From contig NZ_VMRJ01000004.1 of NCBI RefSeq assembly GCF_007713685.1, positions 407,700 through 471,699 on the forward strand: a DNA stretch of 64,000 nucleotides. Reading direction: 5' to 3'. A program made the position numbers and the translations under genes. This document shows positions 1 through 9,600 of the stretch, one piece after another; position 1 is the stretch's first letter, and the number at the start of each line of letters is the position of its first letter. The stretch is from Hymenobacter setariae (GTDB lineage Bacteria > Bacteroidota > Bacteroidia > Cytophagales > Hymenobacteraceae). The notes beneath the pieces were generated by a model that worked only from the letters and a program-made list of their open reading frames with translations, was not told the DNA's origin and searched no databases.

Positions 1-159
1 GGCATCCACTTCCTGCACATTTTCTGCTACCTCATGGGCCGGCGCTACGACCTGCTGGCCCGACACTTTGTGGAGCTGGCGCACCCCCAGCGTACCGAAA
101 GCGAGGTGATGGCCTTGTTGCGCACGCGCACTCAGCGCCTGCCGCGCCTGGCAGCTTAG
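1..159 (+). CDS. 3' end of an unidentified protein
   Basis: The first 52 codons of the window are open in frame 1 and end with TAG at 157-159, so this is the C-terminus of a gene that starts outside the window. The fragment begins GIHFLHIFCYLMGRRYD and ends RTQRLPRLAA. It is rich in basic and hydrophobic residues and I do not recognise it. Codon use matches the GC-rich genes that follow. About 100 bases separate it from the next gene. Confidence 0.5.
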   Translation, partial: GIHFLHIFCYLMGRRYDLLARHFVELAHPQRTESEVMALLRTRTQRLPRLAA

Positions 160-256
160 CCTGCATCTCTTACCTTACTGTAGCCAGTCGCTCAAAAGCG
201 AGTAGGTCACCGCTTCTCAACCTTGGTCCGTCCGCTAATCCGCCCTGCCAACGCCT

Positions 257-1243
257 ATGAAGTCAACTTATTCAGTTCTCCCGTCCGCTCCTGCCATGCC
301 TGCTACCTCACCCTATACGCCTAGGCTAACTAGCCTCTATCAGCCAGCAGCGCGGCTAGCAGAGGCAAAGGATGCTGCTGTCTACCAGCAGTTGCAGGAG
401 CTGCTGGCGCACATGCCCGTGGCAATGTACTTGCTGCGCGGCCCGATGCACGCGCTCGATTTGGTCAACTTGCCCGCCGCTGCTAGCTGGGGCTACTCAC
501 TGGACCACGTGCGGGGCAAGCCTTTTTTTGAAGCGCTGCCCCACTTGCGCGGCCAGGGCTACGAGGTCGCCTACGCCACCGTTTGGCAAACACAGCAGGC
601 CGTGACGTGGCGAGAAGCGCCCATCAGCAACAGGCCGCCCGGCGGGCCGGCGGTGCTGGGCTACTTCGACGTGTCTTTTCAGCCTTACTACGAAGGCCCA
701 GGCTGCTTGGCAGGCATTCTGGTAACGAGCCACGACGTGACCGAGCAAGTGCTGGCTCGCCAACGCATGTACCACGCCACGGAAGAGCTAGCAGCCTCCA
801 ACGCTGGCCTGGCCGACTACGTGACGGAGCTAACCCGCGCCGCCCACGCCGCCCAGGTTTATGCAGAAACGCAAGCTACCCTCTTGGCCCAACTGCTGGA
901 GCAAGCACCGTTGGCCCTCGGCCTGCTGGTGGGGGCCGACTACGTAGTGCAAGTGTGCAACCCCAGCCTGCTAGCGCTTTGGGGGTGCACTTCGGCGCAG
1001 GTGCTACACCAGCCGCTGTTCGAGGTATTGCCCGAGCTTCAAGGCCAAGGCTTGCGGACTTTGCTCGATGAGATAAGCGGCACAGGGACAGCTGCCGTAG
1101 TGCCCCTGCCGCCTAGGTTGGGCGAGGCGGCAGGAGAACCGGTTACCTTCACGTTTCACCCGTTGCGCGCTGCACGGGGGCAGGCTATCGCCATCGCCGC
1201 CAGTGCGACGGCGAGCGAATACGAGCTAGCCCGACGGCCGTAG
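257..1243 (+). CDS. PAS-domain protein without kinase domain
   Basis: A 328-aa soluble protein with two PAS (PAS_4-like) domains, at about residues 45-165 and 210-315. The first has the usual VNLPAA and GYFDVSFQPYYE segments and ends in DVTEQVLARQ, the linker seen at the end of PAS domains in Bacteroidota histidine kinases. A short coiled linker joins the two. There is no HisKA, HATPase, GGDEF or phosphatase domain, so it is a sensor without an output domain: either the truncated remains of a kinase or a ligand-binding partner protein. It resembles the PAS units of the kinase at 6623-9673. The start is the ATG at 257, with no transmembrane segment. Ligand unknown. Confidence 0.75.
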   Translation: MKSTYSVLPSAPAMPATSPYTPRLTSLYQPAARLAEAKDAAVYQQLQELLAHMPVAMYLLRGPMHALDLVNLPAAASWGYSLDHVRGKPFFEALPHLRGQGYEVAYATVWQTQQAVTWREAPISNRPPGGPAVLGYFDVSFQPYYEGPGCLAGILVTSHDVTEQVLARQRMYHATEELAASNAGLADYVTELTRAAHAAQVYAETQATLLAQLLEQAPLALGLLVGADYVVQVCNPSLLALWGCTSAQVLHQPLFEVLPELQGQGLRTLLDEISGTGTAAVVPLPPRLGEAAGEPVTFTFHPLRAARGQAIAIAASATASEYELARRP

Positions 1244-1364
1244 GCCCCCGCATAATCTAGTATTTATACGGTACGCAAAAGCCGTATCCACCACATTGTG
1301 CTTTCGCAAGAGCAAAAAGAAATTTGTGGACAAGAGCAGGTTTTACTTATTGCCCTTGTTCCTG

Positions 1365-1820
1365 ATGCTTCTAAACTCGTTATCTTTTCGCACCGGAGGG
1401 CAATGTACGCTTAGCTTAGAGCAGACTGATGGGTGGCTGCGCGCCGTTTGGTCGGGCTATATTACCTCCGACGACGCTATGAGCGGCGCTATGGATTATT
1501 TGGCGCAGGTGGGGCCCTTCCATACCCTTTATCTGCTCAATGACAACACCAATTTGCGCGGACCTTGGTTTGACTCTATTGAGTGGCTCGACCGGGTTTG
1601 GCTGCCGCAGGCTGTTCAACTAGGCCTGCGCTACATCGCTCACGTGGTGCAGGCCGACACGCACAGCGACATCCTGACGCTCACCTGCTCGGTTCCTATT
1701 ACCAATGTGCTGGAGTTGCAACTGTTTGATGACGTAGCCAGCGCCCAGGAGTGGTTGCGCGCCTGTCAGCGACCTATAAATCCACTGGCGCGGCTAAGCC
1801 AAGCCGTACGCAAACCTTAA
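1365..1820 (+). CDS. STAS/SpoIIAA-like domain protein
   Basis: The conserved part runs from TLSLEQTDGWLRAVWSGYI to the C-terminus. It follows the pattern of short STAS/SpoIIAA-like proteins common in Hymenobacter: a WxGY strand, a central LLNDNTNLRG segment, then VWLPQAVQLGLRYIAHV and a terminal DDVASAQEWL helix. The frame is open upstream to a TTG at 1296. The first in-frame ATG is at 1365, which gives 151 aa and fits the family better, so I chose it. STAS proteins act as phospho-switches or protein-binding modules, but no clear phospho-accepting serine can be picked out here. It lies between a PAS protein and an RsbQ-like hydrolase. Confidence 0.65.
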   Translation: MLLNSLSFRTGGQCTLSLEQTDGWLRAVWSGYITSDDAMSGAMDYLAQVGPFHTLYLLNDNTNLRGPWFDSIEWLDRVWLPQAVQLGLRYIAHVVQADTHSDILTLTCSVPITNVLELQLFDDVASAQEWLRACQRPINPLARLSQAVRKP

Positions 1821-1836
1821 TGAAAATGCGCCTTAA

Positions 1837-2034
1837 ACTAGCTGCCTGGCGCACGTGCGGCGAGCCAATGGCAGCTGGCCCAGCGACTTGGCGTTTGACC
1901 GGCTGGCCTTCCTGGGGGCGCGCCACATATTCCAGCAGCACCTAACCGATGCGCGCCTGTCGCATAAGTTGACTACTAAGGCCTACGACGCCAGCGAGGA
2001 GCTACGGGCCAGTGCCCCATTTGGCAGTGAGTAG
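1837..2034 (+). pseudogene. Decayed coding fragment
   Basis: Frame 1 is open for 65 codons after a TAA at 1834 and reads as plausible protein, with segments such as SWPSDLAFDRLAFLGARHIF and AYDASEELRASAPFGSE before TAG at 2032. It has no good start codon. The next 200 bases, up to the RsbQ-like gene, carry stops in every frame. I take it as the remains of a gene, possibly another STAS-like copy since it follows one directly, but the homology is too weak to name. The rest of 2035-2261 shows no gene; its AT-rich end probably holds the promoter of the next gene. Confidence 0.3.
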
Positions 2035-2261
2035 AAGGTGATATAGGCGCAGCTTATCCGGATAGTGCCGGTAGTGCAGCAGGTATTGCGCACGCTAGCC
2101 GAGGCGAAGAACTCGGCATAGGCGGTGCCGCGGACGGACAGTGAGGCCTCGCACAGTAGCTGACCCCAGAAGCTAGTAGAGCGATTAAGCTAGTCTATAA
2201 TGCAGCAATAGCTTACCACTTATTCTTACTAGACTACTATTTAACATTGACTTACTATTAA

Positions 2262-3140
2262 ATGACGAGCTTTTCTTATTCTACTCATCTTCCTGTCACG
2301 CCAACCTATCCTACTACTACGGCTGCCCCTCTCATGAACGAAGCACAGCGCCGCCGTGTGCTCCAGCGGCACAGCGTTCGCGTTATGGGGCAGGGCATAC
2401 CTATGCTACTCTGCAACGGCTTTGGGTGCAGCCAGCGTATCTGGCAGCACCTCACCACCGCATTAGTCGCGCATTATCAAGTTATTGTCTTCGACTACGT
2501 GGGGTCGGGCGAATCCGATTTGAGTGCCTATTCTCCTCAGAAGTATGCGACGCTGGCAGACTACGCGCAGGACGTAGTCGAAATTTGCCAGGCCCTCGAC
2601 CTGCGCGAGGCCATCTTAGTGGGCCACTCGGTGGGGGCTACCATTGGCATGCTGGCGGCTATCCAGGCCCCACAGCATTTTGCCAAAGTGATACTGCTGG
2701 CACCCTCTCCTTACTATCTCAATGAGCCAGGTTACTACGGCGGCTTCGAGCGGGCCGATATGCTACAGGTGCTTGCGTCGATGGAAAACGATTATCAAGG
2801 CTGGACTATCGCTTTTGCCGATTTGCTGATGGGTCCAACCAATATGGCCTCCCTAGGTGAGGAATTGACCAATTTCTTCTGCGAAACGGATTCAACCATC
2901 GCCCGGCAGTTTGCCCAAGTCGCTTTTCTTTCTGACAACCGCGCCGATGTAAACCAACTGCAGCTGCGCACCCTGGTAGTGCAATGCACCGACGATGTAG
3001 CCGGCCCCGCCGAAGTGGGCGCCTACTTTCTTCAGCATTTACCCCAGGGCGAGCTTGTCACGCTCAGCACCTCCGGCCACTGCCCACACTTGAGCGCGCC
3101 GCTAGAAACGTTGGCCGCTATTCGCGCCTTTGCCGCGTGA
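2262..3140 (+). CDS. RsbQ-like alpha/beta hydrolase
   Basis: A 292-aa alpha/beta hydrolase that closely follows Bacillus RsbQ as I remember it: NGFGCSQRIWQ near the oxyanion hole, FDYVGSGESDL, the nucleophile elbow GHSVGA (Ser123), PSPYYLNEPGYYGGFE, the acid residue in QCTDD (Asp244/245) and SGHCPHLSAP carrying His273. In B. subtilis, RsbQ works with the PAS-containing phosphatase RsbP to report energy stress. No RsbP is present here, but PAS proteins and a STAS-like protein lie nearby. The first 25 residues are low in complexity, so the true start may be Met25 (position 2334). It is cytoplasmic, with no signal peptide. A broken second copy lies at 9873-10085. Confidence 0.85.
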   Translation: MTSFSYSTHLPVTPTYPTTTAAPLMNEAQRRRVLQRHSVRVMGQGIPMLLCNGFGCSQRIWQHLTTALVAHYQVIVFDYVGSGESDLSAYSPQKYATLADYAQDVVEICQALDLREAILVGHSVGATIGMLAAIQAPQHFAKVILLAPSPYYLNEPGYYGGFERADMLQVLASMENDYQGWTIAFADLLMGPTNMASLGEELTNFFCETDSTIARQFAQVAFLSDNRADVNQLQLRTLVVQCTDDVAGPAEVGAYFLQHLPQGELVTLSTSGHCPHLSAPLETLAAIRAFAA

Positions 3141-3266
3141 TACCCTTTCTTGGCTACAGAGCAATATTTTTCATTTGGCCAGCAGTACGCTGGCTAGTAA
3201 AGAGGCTTCGGTTCTAGTGTGCACTATTGAGGCACCCTAGTAGCGACGCAGTTAACTCTTTAGCAA

Positions 3267-4355
3267 ATGCGCAATATGGCTTTGTCTTCTAACCCTTCCT
3301 CTCGACGACGCCAACGGGATATTGTAGTTATTGGCGCTTCGGCAGGCGGCGTTACGGCCTTAGTAGAGCTAGTCAAGGCGCTGCCCGTCGATTTTCCAGC
3401 CCCCATTTTTGTAGTACAACACGTGGCGGCCGACTCGCCTAGCATTCTACCGCAGCTCTTGGCGGCGGTGTCGGCGCTGCCAGCCAAGCACGCGGAGAAT
3501 GGGGAGCTGGCTCAGCCTGGTGTCATCTACGTAGCACCTCCCAACCACCACCTGCTGCTGGAAGGCAAGCGGGTGCTCGTGACGCGCGGGCCTAAAGAAA
3601 ACCGCTTTCGTCCATCTATCGACGCGCTCTTTCGCTCGGCTGCTTACACGTATGGTCCCCGCGTGATTGGTGTGGTACTAACGGGGTATCTCGACGACGG
3701 CACTTCGGGGCTGTGGTCGGTGCAGCGGCTAGGTGGGCTCACTATTGTGCAAGACCCGCAGGAAGCGCAGTTTCCGGCTATGCCTGCGAACGCGCTAGAA
3801 GCCGTGGCTGTCGACTATATTGTATCCATTGCCTCCTTAGGGCCGCTGCTCACGCGCCTGACTGCGGAACCAGCTCCCGCCAAGCAGCTCATTGCCAAAA
3901 CCGAACTGGAGTTGCTGCAGCTGGAGCTAACGATTGCCAAGCGAGGCAATGCCTTCGAGCTGGGGATTATTGACCACGGCCAACCCACATCGTTTACGTG
4001 CCCCGACTGCCACGGAGCGCTTACGCAATTGGTTGAGGGACACATCATCCGGTATCGCTGCCATACTGGGCATGCCTACTCTATAAACGCCTTGCTAGGC
4101 GAGGTTACTCAATCTGTTGAAAGCTTACTGTATCAGTCAATGCGAGGATTGGAGGAAACCAAGCTATTGTTGCAGCAGCTGGGCGAGCACTTTAAGCAAA
4201 ACCATCAGCCAACCGTGGCAGCCGTATTCTTCAGCAAAGCAGAGCTAACAGGTACGCAGGCCCGCGTGATATATGATTCCATTGTTGAGCACGAAGCTCT
4301 GAGTGGCGACCTGCAATTTCAGGCCAGGGGTAGTGCCTCAGCGCTGGTGGGCTAA
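3267..4355 (+). CDS. Stand-alone CheB-type methylesterase
   Basis: A 362-aa protein whose first 200 residues are a CheB_methylest domain: VIGASAGG with nucleophile Ser25, VVQHVAADSPS with His52, the substrate-contact stretch YVAPPNHHLLL, and LTGYLDDGTSG with catalytic Asp144. It has no N-terminal receiver domain. The C-terminal third starts with a small zinc-ribbon-like segment (FTCPDCHGAL then YRCHTGHAYS) and ends in a helical region, an architecture known from non-chemotaxis CheB proteins in environmental bacteria. No cheR or receptor gene is near, so the methylated target is unknown. The start may be Met4 (3276). Upstream spacing of about 125 bases suggests its own promoter. Confidence 0.85.
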   Translation: MRNMALSSNPSSRRRQRDIVVIGASAGGVTALVELVKALPVDFPAPIFVVQHVAADSPSILPQLLAAVSALPAKHAENGELAQPGVIYVAPPNHHLLLEGKRVLVTRGPKENRFRPSIDALFRSAAYTYGPRVIGVVLTGYLDDGTSGLWSVQRLGGLTIVQDPQEAQFPAMPANALEAVAVDYIVSIASLGPLLTRLTAEPAPAKQLIAKTELELLQLELTIAKRGNAFELGIIDHGQPTSFTCPDCHGALTQLVEGHIIRYRCHTGHAYSINALLGEVTQSVESLLYQSMRGLEETKLLLQQLGEHFKQNHQPTVAAVFFSKAELTGTQARVIYDSIVEHEALSGDLQFQARGSASALVG

Positions 4356-5020
4356 TCTGAGGTGGTTTAGTAGAAATAGACAGGCTGAAGGTTTACCTTA
4401 CACTGTCTATGCCTTCAATATTAACTCTTTTGGGGTCGCTTTTCTAACTGCCTTTTTTGAAAGTCCTGTGACACTAGCAGATTTGGATTTTTAAGTAGGC
4501 CGCGTGGGTAGCAGTTGGTAGGTTCTAGCCTTTACCTAATGCCCCATTCCTGATGAGTTACCCAACGTGGGCTAGCTGCTGTTATGCGACCACTTAACAA
4601 CTTATCCGTACTCCTCACTTAGCATAGCTATTTGGTCTTTGTTGGGGACTATAGCGGGCTGCCCGCCGAAGAGGCAATGTTTAGCCGCGTCAGCAGCCGC
4701 GTGCACCTAGCGCTAGCTGTCGCGCAACTACCTGCCTAGCTAAACTAGTGGCGTGAGCGCTAGTCTAGCTGGCAGCAGCAATAGAGCGAGCAGGCAAGCG
4801 GCCGTAACAGACCTGCTTGCAAAGGGCATGCACCAGGCCGCTAGCGGCTAATAACTTCCCTGGAAGCACCAGGCCGCTAGCTGGCAAGAAGTAATGAGGG
4901 CTCAGAAAGAACAGCTCAGCGTCAGTCCCTACTGCAAAGCGGACGGTAGCTTGTTCAGTTGGAGTAGCAGGGTTGTATGCCTTTCGGGACCCTCTGCTGG
5001 CCTCCTGCATTAGTTCTGAT
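4356..5020. other. Long non-coding or decayed stretch
   Basis: No supported gene in about 660 bases. The frame at about 4640-4739 (+) reads FVGDYSGLPAEEAMFSRVSS and looks like a worn coding scrap. An 81-codon ORF on the minus strand (4765-5010) is of poor composition and contains a duplicated ASGLV motif created by the 16-bp direct repeat described separately, so I did not call it. Confidence 0.4.
4830..4881. repeat. 16-bp direct repeat pair
   Basis: The 16-mer GCACCAGGCCGCTAGC occurs at 4830-4845 and again at 4866-4881, 20 bases apart end to start. It lies in sequence with no gene, next to the chimeric PAS/SDR pseudogene. It may be a slipped-strand duplication or recombination scar. Confidence 0.6.
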
Positions 5021-6028
5021 TCAGGGCGCAGTCTGCTTGACGGGGCGGAGCAGAATTTCCTCGACTAGCACGCGCGCCGGCTGGGCAAAAGCGTAGACCA
5101 GGGCCTGCGCCACATCTTCCCCGGCCATTGCATCCAACTGTGCCCAGCGCTGCGCCATCGCGTCCGCGACATTGGCGCCGAACTCCGTGCGCGTCGCCCC
5201 CAGCTCCAGCATCGTGACGCGGATGCCTTCCTCTCCCAGTTCCTTGCGTAGCGCGTCGTGAAAGCCGACTACCGCAAACTTGGTGCGCTGTACACCGACC
5301 AGTTGGGCACCCCGTAGCGGCCCCCCACGCTCGATACCAAGCAAATCATGGCGCCCGGGCGCCCACACGGTGCTGTCCTGAAGCTCGGAATGCGCTTCTA
5401 ACAGGGGCTTACCCAGCAGCGCTCGGTCCGCAAATAGCTGCTGGTAGCTAGGGTTGACGAGCTCATAGATGAGCGTGGGGCCCTGAAATAGGCACATGGC
5501 GGCCGGTGCTTGCAGCACGAGCTGACTGAGCCGCTGCCGTTCCTACTCAGCGGCGAGTAAGGCCTCCTGCTCCCGGCCCTGTGCCTGCCTGAGGGCCCGC
5601 TGCGCCTGCACCTGCTGCGTGACGTTGACCGAGCTATGGATAATATAGTGCAGCTGGCCCTGCGCGTCGAACACCGGCGTATTCAGCGGCAGCCAGTGGC
5701 GCTCTACGAAGTGTCCCGGCCGCTCGGGGTCGAGTACATCATAGTGTTGCGGCGCCATCTGGTGGGGCTGGCCCGTGGCCATGACCTGCTATAGGGAGTT
5801 GCGCCAGTTGCGCACGGCATTGGCGTAGGGCGCGTCCGGGTTACCGGGAAAAGCGTCGAACAGGTAGCGCCCCACCAACTTATCGCGCTGTTTCAGGGTG
5901 TCGGCCAGGTAGGCGTTACTAGCCGCGAGAATTACCAGCTCGGGCGAGACGACGATGTACGAATCGGGAACCGTTTCCAGCGCACGCAACTGCTGGGCAA
6001 GGGGAGCGCTAGGGCCGGTAGCTGACAT
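5021..6028 (-). pseudogene. PAS-protein pseudogene fused to a broken SDR gene
   Basis: One minus-strand frame runs from ATG at 6028 to TGA at 5021, interrupted by two amber stops (5791-5789 and 5545-5543). The first part reads as a PAS protein: VVSPELVILAASNAYLAD, then after the first stop QPHQMAPQHYDVLD and NTPVFDAQGQLHYIIHSSVN, then after the second stop a second PAS start, APAAMCLFQGPTLIYELVNP. At about position 5380 the PAS sequence ends and SDR sequence begins: MICLVSSVGGRYGVPNWSVYSA in a neighbouring frame, then a frameshift near 5284, then KFAVVGFHDALRKELGEEGI to the end. So this is a deletion or recombination joint between two genes, with three further disabling changes. Confidence 0.8.
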
Positions 6029-6186
6029 AAAGAAAGGGAAACGTACTAGGCTAGAAAGACTCCGAAAGAGCTTGGTTTAACCCGCTTTTAGGCATCTGAT
6101 GGACCTAGTAATAGCTAAATAACCAAAGAACCGGCTTACCAGGCAGGGCTGGTGAAACGCCGGTTGCTATCGGGCAGCAGGAGGAA

Positions 6187-6594
6187 CTAGCGCGCAAAAT
6201 GCTGGGCTAACAAGTCCGTCACTTTTTCCTTAGTCAAGGGCTTGTTGAGAAAACCGGCAATGGGTAGCTCCTGAGCCCGCGCCAAGTCGATGGGGTGCAG
6301 CGAAGTCGTGAGCATAATAATGACAGTTGCTGACTGCTGCGCCAGCGGCATTTGCACGTACGCTTCCAAAAAGGCCAGGCCGTTGAGCACGGGCATATTC
6401 ATATCGAGCAAGATGAGCCGGGGGCAGGTTGGGTCGGTGTCGTGACACGCCTGGTCGAGCGTGCGCAGGGCTTGCTCACCATTTTCGGCCACGAGTATTT
6501 GCTCGGCCACGCCCATGCGCTGGAGCAACAGCTTGTTGAGAAAATTGGTGGTGGGGTCGTCATCGACCAGCAACACGCTCGTTAGAGGCGGCAT
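6187..6594 (-). CDS. Single-domain response regulator
   Basis: A 135-aa CheY-like receiver domain with no output domain: acidic pocket Asp11-13 (LLVDDDP), phospho-acceptor Asp64 in LILLDMNMPVLNG, Thr97 in MLTTS and the conserved Lys118 in FLNKPLT. I start it at the ATG at 6594 (MPPLTSVLLVDDD). The longer open frame, to 6696, only reads back into the kinase gene. It lies 28 bases downstream of the five-PAS kinase on the same strand, so the two are almost surely co-transcribed and this is the likely phosphate receiver for that kinase. Such short regulators act by protein contact or as a phosphate sink. Confidence 0.9.
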   Translation of the reverse strand: MPPLTSVLLVDDDPTTNFLNKLLLQRMGVAEQILVAENGEQALRTLDQACHDTDPTCPRLILLDMNMPVLNGLAFLEAYVQMPLAQQSATVIIMLTTSLHPIDLARAQELPIAGFLNKPLTKEKVTDLLAQHFAR

Positions 6595-6622
6595 ACAGGA
6601 GGCGAAAAAGGGGAGCGAGTGC

Positions 6623-9600
6623 TTAGCTGGGAAAGGTAACGGTAAAGGTGGTGCCCACGTTTGGCTGGCTTTCCACGGCGATGGTGCCCCCCGCATTCTC
6701 CACCAGGCGCTTGGTAATGTAGAGACCTACGCCGGTGCCCTCGACGTGGGTGTGCAGGCGCTGAAACAGCCCAAAGAGCTGGCGCTGTTGCAACGCGCTC
6801 ATGCCGAGCCCACTGTCCTGCACGGTAAGCACCACCCCGGACGCCGTTTGCTCGGCGCGTACCCGCACCTGCGAAGGTCGGTCTGGGGCGCGGTACTTGA
6901 TGGCGTTGCTGAGCAGATTATAGACGATGCTACGCAGGTTGGCCGGCGAGAACAACACCACTAAGTCGGGGGCCACCTCGACCGTGAGGTGCGTGGCCGC
7001 CGCGGCGATAACGGGCATCAGGTCCAGGCGCACATGCTCGACGACCGTCGCTAAGTTAACCGACTCGGCGGGCCCGGTGTGGGCCAGTTGCAGGCGGGAG
7101 ATATCGGTGAGCTGGCCGATGGTGAACCGGAAGCGCGCTATGGTGGTGTCAAATAAGCCCAGCAATTGGGCCACTAGCTGGTCCTGCTGCACCTCGGCGG
7201 GCAGCGTATCGCGCAGGGCTAAGGCAATGCTTTCGATGTTGGTAATCGGCGCTTTCAGGTCGTGGCTGGCGGTGTACACAAAGGTGTCGAGGTCCACGTT
7301 GGTGCGCGTGAGCTGGCGGTTGCTATCGTTCAGTTCCTCGTTGGTGGCCCTCAATTCTTCATTGATGACCGCTAGCTCCTCATTCAGGGACTGCACCTGC
7401 TGGCGGGCCCATACCTGCTCGGTTACTTCCATCACAAACGCTAGAATGCCGTTGATGTGGCCTTGCTCGTCGCGCCGGGCCTGGTACACGATGGTGAAGT
7501 AGCGGTCCTCCAACTCGGCACTGCCATCGGCGCGGGCCACAGGCACGAGCAGTTCGTGCTCCTGCTGCGTTTCGCCCGTCTCGTACACGTGCCGGAGCAG
7601 GGTTTCCACATGGGTGCCGGCCATTTCGGGAAACACGTCAAAAAAAGGCTTTCCTACCAGCTTCCGGTCGGGCACCATCCACAGGTAGCCAGGGTTATGA
7701 AATTCGTATACCAGGTCGGGGCCCGCCTGAATGGCGATGCCAATAGGAGCCTGCTCAAACACCGTGTAGAGTTGGCGCTGCTGGGCTTCGCGCTCTTGCC
7801 GGGCCAGCACCTGCTCGGTGGCATCGAAGGCAAAGATGGAGATGCCCGCCACCTGCCCGGCCTCGCGGTAGGCCTGGAAGGTGAAGTTGTAATAGCTTGT
7901 ACGCGGTGCCTGGCCCGCGGCCGGCGTCGGCGTAAACGGCATCTCGTTGCCGAAGAACGTTCCGCCGGTCTGGTACACCTGGTCTAGCAGCGCCAAAAAT
8001 CCCTGTGCGACAGCCTCGGGCAGCGCCGTGGCATAGTCGAGGCCCACCAAAGTGCGACCTGGGAAAAGCTGTTGATAGGTGGGGTTGACATACTCGAAGC
8101 GATGCCCAGGGTTTCGCAGCAGGGCCACGGCGGCGGGCGCTTGCGCAAACACTTCCTGAAAGGCTTCGCGCTCGGCGGCCTGCTGCTGGGCGGCGGCCAG
8201 CATGTCGGCTTGCAAGGCCAGGGCCGCCTGGGTGCGCTCGGCCACGCGCGCTTCCAGCTCTTGGTTAAGCTGCTGCAATTGCTGCTGGGCTTCGGCCAGC
8301 GCCGTGTTGGTCGCCAAGTACTCCTCATTGCTGGCGCGCAACTCTTCGTTAATGGCCGCTAGCTCCTCGTTGAGCTGCTGCACCTGCTGCCGGGCCTGCA
8401 CCTGGTCGGTCACTTCAATTGCCGAGGCTATCAGGCCCGAAATGCGCCCTCCCTCGTCATAAGCGGGCTGATAGGTGATGTTGAAGTAGCCCTGGTAGGA
8501 CTGCTGGGCCTGCTCGATGGTGACAAGCAGTTCCCGGAAATAATACGGCTCCCCCGTCTCATACACGCCCGCAAACACGGCTTCAAAACCCTGGCCCGCT
8601 AGGTCGGGCAGGGCCTCGAAGTGCGGGCGGCCCACAATCTGGTCGAGGGGGCGGCCCCAAATCTGCGCCATGCGGGCATTAGCAAATTCCACCACGAACT
8701 CGGGGCCCCGAACTCGGGCTAGGGCAATGGGCGCTTGAGCAAAGACGCGCTGTAACTCACTGCGCTGCACCTCGGCTTCGGCGCGGGCAGCTTGCGCCAC
8801 GAGGTGAAGCTGCTCGACTTGCTGGCGCGCCTCCACCTGGGCCGTCACGTCCACCGCGAAATTGAGTATTTCGGTGACCTCGCCCTGGGCGTTGCGGATG
8901 GGTTCGAAGGAGGTGTGGTAGTAGCGGCGTTGCGGCTCGCCGGTGCCGGCAAAGTCAGCCCACGCTTCGGTTTCTGCCTCGTAAAAGGGCTCTCCCGTCT
9001 CATATACGCGGTCGAAGAGTTCGTAGAAGCCCTGGCCTTCGAGCTCGGGAATGACTTCGCGCAACGGACGACCTAGGGGAATGCGAGCCGGAAATAGCCG
9101 CTCGTACTCGGCGTTGACGAGGTCGTAGATATGCTCGGGGCCCCGCAGCAGCGCAATATTGGCCGGCATGCGCATCAATACCTGGTATAAGCGTTGGCGC
9201 TCGGCTTCGGCCTCGGCGCGGGCGGCCTGCTCGCGGGCTTGGCTTTTGCGCAGGGCCTCGGCCGCCACGGACTGTTGCTCGGCCGTATCGGAGAAGCTCA
9301 CCAACAGCAGCTCGCCGCTGCGCTGGGCCGAGAGCAGGAAAAAATTGTCCAGCCCGTCGTAGGAGTAGTTCACTTCATACTGCCCCGGTTGGCCCGAGAG
9401 GAACGTGTCGCGGTAGAAGGCGAAGATGCCTGTTTCCAGTGCGTTAGGGTACAAGGTGCGAAACGTCTCGACGGGGCGGACGGGCAGGCGGAGCATGCGC
9501 TGCGCCGCCGGGTTGAGCTGCACGTAGGCCAAGTCCACGAGTTCACGGCCTTCACCGGCTGCGTACACGGGGCGAAACAGAATAATCCCCGTCAGCGACA

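Noticed and set aside
4765..5010. 81-codon ORF on the minus strand
   Set aside because: Poor composition, no recognisable motif, and a repeated segment created by a 16-bp direct repeat. It lies in a decayed stretch.
5021..5518. Intact 165-aa PAS-SDR fusion protein as a new gene
   Set aside because: The frame begins at a GTG inside a PAS domain, the middle part is out-of-frame SDR sequence, and two amber stops precede it. A pseudogene joint explains it better.
6461..6964. 167-codon and 191-codon plus-strand ORFs at 6461-6964 and 6927-7502
   Set aside because: Both are antisense to the strongly supported response-regulator and kinase genes and exist only because GC-rich codons leave the opposite frames open. 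The same holds for the other plus-strand ORFs up to 9685.
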